A DNA stretch of 14,534 bases from assembly GCA_016256075.1 (NCBI GenBank), contig SDVU01000353.1, positions 1-14,534 of the forward strand. The letters run 5' to 3'. Of this stretch, positions 8,606-14,534 are shown piece after piece (within the stretch, counting starts at the first letter, position 1; each line of letters starts with the position of its first letter). A program made the translations under genes and the position numbers. The notes beneath the pieces were generated by a model. That model was not told where the DNA came from and did not search any database. It worked only from the letters and a program-made list of their open reading frames with translations. This DNA is from Dictyocoela muelleri. Its lineage: Eukaryota; Microsporidia.

Positions 8606-8914
8606 GGGTTAGGCGCCCATCTGATTTTTAGTAAATCGACATCCATAAAAGGAAATAAGATGATTCTTATTTGAAATAAGCGTAAAATCACAAGTTATTT
8701 TCAGATATAATAACATAAAATTTTTTACGACTAAATATAGAAGTTGAAATTTTTCGCTTCGAGAAAATTTTTGATAACTTCCATATTTAGTCTTTTAAAT
8801 ATCATGTTATTATATCTGAAAATAACTCGTGATTTTACGTTTATTTCAAATAAGAATTATCCGATTTCCTTTTATGGATGGCGATTTACTAAAAATCAGA
8901 CGGGCGCCTAACCC
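8606..8914. mobile_element. palindromic foldback element, left flank of Merlin element 1
   Basis: This 309-bp near-perfect palindrome starts GGGTTAGGCGCC and ends GGCGCCTAACCC. The arms contain CTGATTTTTAGTAAATCG, AAAAGGAAAT and GTAAAATCAC in order, and the centre is near 8760 (TTTCGCTTCGAGAAA). The same family recurs at 9898-10211 with nearly identical outer ~110 bases. It carries no coding frame: the 62-codon frame at 8846-9034 is a shadow of the palindrome. Outer bases CCAAC on the left and GTTG just past the right end suggest that the pairing may extend a few bases further. Confidence 0.85.
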
Positions 8915-9897
8915 GGGTTGTAAGTATACTTTTATTTTATAAAAAAATATTGTATACCCATGTTTAAACGAATAAATAGAAGTATTGATCATGAATTTTA
9001 TATTTATATTAGCACTAATGAAAACATTATTCAACTTTTACAGGTGTTTGATGTAATCCCAGAACATAAATACTGCCGAAAATGTGGAAAAAAAAATCTT
9101 AATACAGAAGAACATGCTTTAGTATAGGCTCAGCATGGAGATGCAATACATGCAAGCTTTCGCATAATTTGTTAGAGGATTCATCTTTGGCTGGGAAAAA
9201 AATTTCTGAGTTTTTTTTTAAAAATTTGCGTATTATTTCTTTAACAATAATAACTTTAGCGCAAAGTATATTATGCATAACTGTCAAATAGGCGAAGAAA
9301 AATATGCATATATACTAGCCTTGATAAGAAATAAAATATCACAATATGTGATTAATAATAAACGAAAATAAGGACGTATTTTGAAAGAGGTCCAGATATA
9401 CGAAACTTATTGGGCTAAACGTAAGTATGGTTTTTGTTATATTGGAACTCCAGTCTGAGTATGGGGTGAAGTTGAATATAAAACCGGTTATTGCTATCTT
9501 CAGGCTGTTGAAAATAGCAAGGTAAAAACATTAATTTTCATAATCAACAGGGAAATTTAAAAAAAAACATATTTAGTTTCCTATAAATGGTCTGCATACA
9601 ATTTCATTCAGCTCTGCTTTCATGACACAGTAACGCACTTGTATAATTTTGTAGATCAAATTACAAAAGCTAATACACAGCTTATTGAAAACCTCTGGCT
9701 TCATCTAAAAAGATCAAAAATTATAGCTATGGTGTAAATCTGAATGCATTATCAGATCATTTGAATATTTTCATGTTTTTTCCGAAATTATAAAGAATTT
9801 GAATTTTCCGATTTTCTATTGATAATAATTAATAAAGATTGATTTTATTTTTTTCATTTTCTTAATTTTTTTTAATATAAAAGTATACTTAAGACTC
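8915..9897 (+). mobile_element. Merlin (ISXO2/IS1595-related) DNA transposon 1
   Basis: The putative terminal inverted repeats are 21 bases, at 8915-8935 and 9877-9897. They share 18 bases, including the perfect core TAAGTATACTTTTAT. Together with the transposase relic between them they define a 983-bp element, a normal size for Merlin. The ends abut the two flanking palindromes with no spare bases. The expected 8-9 bp direct target duplication is absent: the flanks are CCTAACCC and AGGTTAGG, which belong to the palindromes. So either the ends are really those of the palindromes, or the target was reshaped later. Confidence 0.65.
8960..9842 (+). pseudogene. broken ISXO2-like (Merlin) transposase
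   Basis: This is a relic of a DDE transposase that would cut and paste the element. Recognisable parts in order are: an N-terminal zinc-ribbon half, CRKCG (around 9073-9087); the second zinc pair CNTC (~9142-9153); the first catalytic region VQIYETYWAKRKYG (~9390-9432); GYCYLQAVEN (~9488-9517); KWSAYN (~9586-9603); HDTVTH then ANTQLIENLWLHLK (~9621-9710); and the C-terminal YGVNLNALSDHLN and NYKEFEFSDFL. It is dead. There is a frameshift near 9120, in-frame stops near 9289, 9368 and 9456, a break near 9560, and further frame changes near 9718 and 9780. The first two catalytic acids appear as Tyr (IY for ID; YKW for DEW or DSW), while the final Glu in IENLW is kept. ATG at 8960 is the first in-frame start, just inside the left repeat. 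Expected length is about 290 residues. Confidence 0.85.
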
Positions 9898-10211
9898 AGG
9901 TTAGGCGCCCGTCTGATTTTTTAGTAAATCGCCATCTATAAAAGGAAAATAAATGATTCTTATTTAAAAATAGCGTAAAATCACGAGTTATCTTCAGATA
10001 TAACTATTGTAAATATTTTCGCAGAAATATGAAAGTTACCAAAAACTTCCGCTTCGCGGAACTTTTTGAAAACATTTATTTTTAGTTGAAAAATAATTAA
10101 AATAATTATATCTGAATATAACTCGTGATTTTACGTTATTTTTAAATAAGAATCATTTATTTTCCTTTTATAGATGGCGATTTACTAAAAAATCAGACGG
10201 GCGCCTAACCC
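9898..10211. mobile_element. palindromic foldback element, right flank of Merlin element 1
   Basis: This 314-bp palindrome belongs to the family at 8606-8914. Its ends read AGGTTAGGCGCC and GGCGCCTAACCC. The arms share the blocks CTGATTTTTTAGTAAATCGC and AAAATCACGAGTTAT with the left copy. The centre is a tight hairpin, TTCCGCTTCGCGGAA at 10047-10061, so the core CGCTTCG is common to both copies. The inner ~80 bases differ more between the copies than the outer ~110. No coding content. Confidence 0.85.
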
Positions 10212-10234
10212 GTAGGATAAACAATTATTTAATC

Positions 10235-10500
10235 CGTTGACAGCTGAATACCTATATAAATGAGCTTAGGAGACCCGAAAAAAAATATTTATTATTATAT
10301 TATTTTATGATAGGATATAGTCTTTTCTCTCATAAGCTTTTTTCTTGAAATTTTGATTCGGGACACAATTCAGGAATGAAAAAATTTCCAGAATTGTGTT
10401 TATGTGAAAAAAAATATCACCTATCATAGAATAATATTTTTAAATTAAATATTTTTCCCGTTCTCATAAGCTCTTTTATATAGGTATTTAGTTGGCAACG
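10235..10500. mobile_element. foldback/MITE-like element with nested inner hairpin
   Basis: The left arm starts CGTTG at 10235 and contains AATACCTATATAAA, GAGCTTA, AAATATTTA and TATGATAGG in order. The right arm, read backwards from CAACG ending at 10500, shows the same blocks over about 85 bases with roughly 80% identity by eye. Inside, a second smaller inverted repeat pairs ACACAATTC (10362) with GAATTGTGT (10393). It lies only 23 bases after the right palindrome of the Merlin composite but shares no sequence with it. No coding content and no clear target duplication. Confidence 0.65.
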
Positions 10501-10745
10501 AACAATATCGTTATTACCGAATTTTTAGTAAAAAACGATCATAGTTTTTTATTTCTAAAATGGTTCTCCGATACTTTCCCCATATCAAGAAAACAAAAAC
10601 AAAAATACCCCTATGGTCATGACAAAAAAAGTAAAATCATGAATTTTAAAAATTTATTAATTTAAAAAAAAATTAATTGTCAATTTTTTTTAAATTTAAT
10701 TATTCATAATTAATTGTACAATATCAATCATATACAGTTCTTTTC

Positions 10746-11012
10746 ACTTTTATTGGTTTCTTTTTCGGTTTTTTTTGTCACCTTTTTTCAGTTTTATTGG
10801 TTCGTTTTTTCAATTATATTGACCTCTTTTTTAAGTTTCATTGACCTCTTTTTTTCAGTTTTATTGACCCATTTTTCAGTATTTTTTTGATCCCCCGTTT
10901 TTTCACTTTTATTATCTATTTTTCAGTTCTATTACCCTATTTAAACAGTTCTATTGCCTTATTTAAACAGTTTTATTGACCCCTTTTTTCGGTTTTATTG
11001 ACATGTTTTTTA
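10746..11012 (+). repeat. ~22-bp tandem array inside transposon 2
   Basis: About a dozen degenerate units of the form CAGTTTTATTGACCCCTTTT run from 10746 to 11012, just inside the left terminal repeat. Unit length drifts between 20 and 27 bases, mostly by T-run changes. The reverse complement (AAAAAAGGGGTCAATAAAAC) resembles the unit of the arrays at 2437-4370. There is no matching array inside the right terminal repeat, so the subterminal region is asymmetric. Confidence 0.75.
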
Positions 11013-11408
11013 AAAAACAAAATAAAAAAAAAAACCATAATTAATAATTTTAATCTTTAAATGAAATCAGGATTTGTTATGGCTTTTTAGATCCGCGTAC
11101 GCATATGATTATAGTAGCATTTCATTCTAAAATTGTCTTTATGAAGAATATATAGTTTTTGGAGATTAGTAACTCTCTGTTAATCTGACCTCCGTGTAGT
11201 TTAACTCTTGATTTTAAACACAAAAAAAATCTTCTATTTGTTAGAGCTGAGGAAAAAAAACTGGTAAAAATTTTAGTGTGTAATTTTTTCAAGCAAAATA
11301 TTGCCTTATATTCCTGTTTTATGAATTGAAGCACTATTAATTTACAAAATATTTTCTGTGATATTGTGTTAGTAAAGGCAAATTATTTTCGATGAAAGTT
11401 AAGATGTC
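11013..11408. other. unassigned interior of transposon 2
   Basis: The sequence lies between the tandem array and the nested SINE. The 70-codon minus-strand frame at 11122-11334 has no recognisable domain and is within chance expectation. Confidence 0.4.
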
Positions 11409-11864
11409 ATATATATATTAAATGGTGACAAAATCTATAGCTGCAAACCCCGAGAGTTGTCTCATACCGTGCTCTGTGACATTTGGATCTTGGCGTTATA
11501 ATAATACGTCATTTCATAAGATACAAGAAGACCAGCTATATACGCGATCTTCGTTTTATCAAAGACTCAGCAGGATACAGGTAATTAGCGGCTTTTCTCG
11601 AATTTTTATTTTTCACTACTTTTGCCTAGATGCGTCGTCGCACCCATCCCCTCACCTAAAAGAGTCTCTTCTGCTTCATTGTCAAATCAGACCAAGTCTT
11701 AAAGCTATACCACACTGGAACACTGTATATATATTATATTGTATAGTTATGATCGCTTAATGTCATTCCCTCATTATTTATTAAAGAGTGACGTCAGCAT
11801 AATTCGAACCACAATACTTAAATTTTACATTAAAGTGTGTTAACCACTGATATATCTGGCAATT
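11409..11864 (-). mobile_element. tRNA-derived SINE-like repeat, best-preserved copy
   Basis: Read on the minus strand, the ~456-bp element opens with a tRNA-like head: CCAGAT, then ATATCAGTGGTTAACAC (A-box-like, ~11839-11855) and GTGGTTCGAATTATG (B box GGTTCGAAT at 11802-11810). CAG near the 5' end can pair with CTG after the B box, as in an acceptor stem. The body contains blocks shared with the copies at 545, 4813 and 1 and ends in a TATATATA tail at 11409-11420. The intact B box suggests RNA polymerase III transcription once drove it. A plus-strand frame at 11422-11760 is a shadow of this repeat. Its place inside transposon 2 shows that it inserted there later. Confidence 0.68.
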
Positions 11865-12004
11865 GATAGTGAATTGATTCTAAAAAAAAATTATTAATTA
11901 ATTTTAAATAAAACTGTGATCAAGTAAAAAAAATTCCAAATGAATTTTTTTTACTTGTGCAAAATTTACCACATGCTGACATTTTATGAATCTACAATCC
12001 GATA

Positions 12005-12851
12005 TCTATTGAATGCATCTATCGAAGAATTTATACAATTTTTTCCACAGCGTTAATATTAAAACAAGCTCCTCAATGCGAACATTTTTGCCAAGAATAA
12101 TATTTGAAAAAAATTGGTGATCTACAGATCTTTACTGCTACAGATGTTATAATGTTCACTGTATAAACTATTTTAAATGAATAATATTGAGAGTCAATTC
12201 CTTTTTAAGCATCTAAAAATTTATATTGAAAATTTAGCTAGAATTTCGCTGGAAATGACGTCAAAAGGATATTATTACTCGAATAATGCCAGATATGTCT
12301 ATATCAAACCCCGCTTTTCTTTGTTTCTTTACTGCTATTTGAAACGAAATATCAAATTTTTACGTTTTTATTCAGATAAAATTAAGCGGAGAATGAAAAA
12401 TTTCATATTGATAAAAATTTATTTAGCCATAAACTGTAAATATCATCGTAGTAGAAGACCTATATGTGTGTATGGTATTTGTGATACTAGCTTTCAACCA
12501 GTCAAATATTTTTGAAGAGTAGTTTTAGATAGCAAAGTGAGCACATTTTTCCTATAATAAGAGAATTTTGTAAAAATAGACCATTATTTATTCTGACGAA
12601 TGGGCGGGTACAAAACTGATGCGATAGTTTTGAACATGAAACTGTAACCATATTTTGATTTTTGTGAATCTCGTTACCGGCATCGACACACAAAATATCG
12701 AATCGCTAGGGAACTCTGTAAAAAAATTAAAAGCATGGAAGGAGAACGCAGAGAACATATGAAATCATATTTAGATGAATTTATGTGTGGAATAACTCCG
12801 CAAATGATATTTTTTGAACGCCTTTTTGAAATTTTAAGAAATTATATATAA
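12005..12851 (+). pseudogene. broken ISXO2-like transposase of transposon 2
   Basis: This is a relic of a DDE transposase of the ISXO2/Merlin type, in a different subfamily from the one at 8960. Parts in order are: ASIEEFIQFF then QAPQCEHFC (N-terminal helix and first zinc pair, ~12015-12102); PRFSLF (~12309-12326); KIYLAINCKYHRSRRP (first catalytic region, ~12415-12462); CVYGICD (~12463-12483); RVVLDSK (~12517-12537); REFCKNRPLFILTNGR (~12559-12606); FEHETV (~12629-12646); LVTGIDTQNIESL (~12669-12707); and the typical C-terminus MEGERREHMKSYLDEFM, ending at 12851. Stops or frameshifts occur near 12050, 12105, 12513, 12553, 12632-12660 and 12735. The first catalytic Asp reads as Tyr (IY for ID), the second as Asn (TNG for SDG), and the third acid, Glu in NIES, remains. 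The frame 12177-12515 is the longest surviving piece. Confidence 0.82.
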
Positions 12852-13079
12852 ATAATTTTATTTATTTTTTTTGCATTTTTTGACACGTTTAAATTTTTGG
12901 CATTTTTTTACATATGTAAAAATTTAGCATTTGTTTTAATTAGTCCTAAAAATGATAATTAATTAATTTTAAATTAATAAATTTCTAAGATTCATGTTTT
13001 TATATTTTTTTTCTCATGACCATAAGGGTTATTTTTATTCTTTTTGTTGGAGGGGGTATAGGTAAATTATCCAAGAACC

Positions 13080-13940
13080 TACATAAAATATTTTTTAAAA
13101 AACAATAAAATGTTGAAAATAGTTTTATATTTTAATTTATGATCCTCTTTTACGAAATTTCGTTAAATAAAATATAATCTCTTGGATTTAAATATTTATA
13201 ATATTTATAAACATCGTATTCATTTTCTACATTTTTAATAAAATGATTTATTTTGATTAAAATAGGTTTAAAAGCATTTCTATGAAATCGATATTTATAG
13301 ACTGCAAAAATTCCAACAGATTTTTGAAAATAAATAATCTCTTTATTGGATAGAAATGACGTTATTTTTTAAATAAACTATTGTCGATTAATATCAGAAT
13401 TTTGAGTATTGTTTTATAAAATTGCACGATGTGATGCTTATTTATTTATCTTTTAAAAAATAAAATATTTTAACCTTTGTACGACAACTAAATGACCTGT
13501 CTAATATTGAAACTCTGAAGTTAGGTAAATACTCAATATCAAAACTAAATAGATCGTTTGAAGTACTTTTGCGATTGGAATTTAGAAAAGAGATGAATAA
13601 TTCAATGTGGTAAAATAAAATGAATATTTGTAGTAGGATAAAGGATATTTTTACTGAAAAAGACTGTGTATAAATAAAATTTATAAAATACACGGGGTAT
13701 ATGTGAGAATATAAGAATATAATTTCCCCATTTTATCCTATTGTCATTATTTATATAACAGAACAGTTATAACATAAATATTTTGAGGATACTTAATTTA
13801 GCCGAGAAAAATAATGAAACTTAAATATAAAATTGAAAATAAGATACGTCTTCATAATTAAAAAAATAAAATAATAATAATAATGGGTGGTATAAGCATT
13901 GTCGTTGTAAGTTGAAGAATCTATTATGTCGGGTATCATT
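13080..13940. other. unassigned AT-rich region with two minus-strand open frames
   Basis: Two neighbouring minus-strand frames stay open. One is at 13442-13693 (83 codons from ATG). The other is at 13150-13368 (72 codons, no ATG, ending in TAA), which reads somewhat protein-like, with many charged and aromatic residues. They could be chance frames or pieces of one decayed gene. No motif or family was recognised, and runs of this length are expected by chance at this composition. Confidence 0.3.
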
Positions 13941-13944
13941 TTTT

Positions 13945-14033
13945 TCGCCCACGTGCTAAAAAACGGTTATTCGCCTGGGCGAAAAAAATGAATGTTCGCC
14001 TGGACGAAAAAAAATGTTTGCTTGGGCGAAATT
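13945..14033 (+). repeat. short tandem repeat of a palindromic unit
   Basis: The near-palindrome TTCGCCTGGGCGAA occurs at 13970, again with one change at 13995 and in degraded form at 14016. The copies are 22-25 bases apart and separated by A-rich spacers, and a further half-site TTCGCCC lies at 13945. These are among the most GC-rich spots in the window. The repeat lies just past the end of the MULE transposase fragment, so it could be part of that element's end. Confidence 0.65.
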
Positions 14034-14123
14034 AAAAATATGTTTATAAATAAAAAATTTAAAAATTTTTTATTAATCTTTAAATTTATAAATTTTTTGA
14101 ACATTATTAATATATTCTGAATC

Positions 14124-14424
14124 TTAAAAATATTCATAATCATTTGCTAAGTAAACCAACTTAAGCTCCTTTCCACTATCCTTTTTTGACCATGTTAAAT
14201 TGGCTTTTCTATTTTGTATTATTTCAATTTTATTTAATTCTTCATATTCTAATAATTTTTGAATAAATAATGCGATATTGAGGTTTTTTATTTTATTTTT
14301 ATCATTTATACTTCGATGCCAAGCTTCTGCGCCGTTAGTAGTTTTGGGTTCGAGATTTAAAATTCTTTTGTAAATTGACCATTCTTTCATATGAAAAATC
14401 AGTAGAATATATTCAACATTCGGC
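14124..14424 (-). pseudogene. MULE transposase, C-terminal fragment
   Basis: The last ~90-100 residues of a Mutator-like (MULE) transposase. On the minus strand the frame reads through MKEWSIYKRIL, then TTNGAEAWHRSIN (the conserved T-N-N-EGWHR-LN motif of MULE transposases), then LFIQKLLEYEELNKIEIIQ, and ends ...KLVYLANDYEYF with a stop at 14124. This is the usual C-terminal tail of microsporidian and animal MULE proteins. The catalytic DDE residues lie upstream in the family and are missing. The same frame continues back past the ATG at 14390 to about 14424, where a hairpin element interrupts it, so ATG 14390 is only an internal Met. Upstream coding sequence may continue beyond the window. 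There are no stops within the fragment. Confidence 0.75.
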
Positions 14425-14426
14425 TC

Positions 14427-14507
14427 AAGTACATTATCTGGGATTTTTATAATTTAAAAAAAATTATAAAAATTCGAAAAAATTGAAAAATCCCAGATAA
14501 TGTACTT
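14427..14507. repeat. 81-bp hairpin element with 22-bp perfect arms
   Basis: The arms 14427-14448 (AAGTACATTATCTGGGATTT plus two T) and 14486-14507 are exact reverse complements. Inside, TTTTATAATTT and AAATTATAAAA form a second inner stem. The hairpin sits where the MULE reading frame stops being recognisable, so it most likely inserted into that gene. The flanks are too short within the window to define a target duplication. Confidence 0.65.
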
Positions 14508-14534
14508 AAGGTATTTTTTTTATTACCCTTATGG

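Larger units (their letters stand above)
10562..13079 (+). mobile_element. ISXO2/Merlin-type DNA transposon 2 with ~130-bp terminal inverted repeats
   Basis: The left end (10562-10689) and the reverse complement of the right end (12949-13079) align throughout: GGTTCT at the tip, then CCCCTATGGTCATGA (ACCCTTATGGTCATGA on the other side), CATGAAT and AAATTTATTAATTTAAA. Imperfect 9-10 bp flanks, TTCTAAAAT before and TACATAAAAT after, may be an aged target duplication of the size Merlin elements make. Inside, from left to right, are a 22-bp tandem array (10746-11012), a nested SINE copy (11409-11864) and a broken transposase in the plus orientation. Without the SINE the element is about 2.06 kb, long for a Merlin. 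Confidence 0.75.

Noticed and set aside
8846-9034. 62-codon minus-strand frame
   Set aside because: It spans the right arm of a palindrome and the start of the Merlin element. No selection or domain is apparent.
9099-9287. 62-codon minus-strand frame
   Set aside because: It is the complement of the ISXO2-type transposase relic, whose zinc-ribbon motifs read on the plus strand.
11422-11760. 112-codon plus-strand frame with mixed composition
   Set aside because: It coincides with the minus-strand SINE-like repeat, other copies of which do not keep the frame. Its richer base composition comes from the repeat.
12502-12693. 63-codon minus-strand frame
   Set aside because: Antisense shadow of the second transposase relic.

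Overview
The window is a very AT-rich (roughly three quarters or more A+T), gene-poor stretch of a small eukaryotic genome. It holds one intact recognisable protein gene. That gene has no intron and encodes an otubain-type deubiquitinase. A CCC motif sits a few bases before its ATG, a start signal known from microsporidia. Two decayed ISXO2/Merlin-type transposases and a MULE transposase fragment fit the same picture, since these families are common in microsporidian genomes. My best guess is a microsporidian with an expanded, repeat-rich genome. This is inference; no rRNA or marker gene is present to prove it.

Layout. Positions 1-75 are the 3' end of a tRNA-derived SINE-like repeat. Positions 457-2424 are a hAT-like DNA transposon whose interior is decayed and carries a second, complete SINE copy (545-985). 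Positions 2437-4370 hold two arrays of a ~21-22 bp repeat facing each other, each broken by a different foldback element (2593-3048 and 3853-4170). A small imperfect foldback lies at 4432-4603. A third SINE copy (4813-5632) is split by about 370 bp of unknown sequence. The otubain gene (5821-6681, minus strand) follows, and a 26-copy 14-bp tandem repeat fills its upstream region (6733-7100). Positions 7101-8605 are featureless apart from a short 17-bp repeat.

From 8606 to 10211 a Merlin transposon with a broken transposase is framed exactly by two ~310-bp near-perfect palindromes of one family. A further foldback sits at 10235-10500. Positions 10562-13079 are a second, larger ISXO2/Merlin-type transposon. 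It has ~130-bp terminal inverted repeats, an internal tandem array, a nested SINE copy (11409-11864) and a broken transposase. After 700-800 bp of unassigned sequence the window ends in short palindromic tandem repeats and the C-terminal end of a MULE transposase, cut off by a small hairpin element.

The otubain is the only gene expected to function. The rest is a layered record of DNA transposons, foldback elements and SINE-like repeats. I saw no tRNA or rRNA gene, no CRISPR array, and no retrovirus-like or Polinton-like element.
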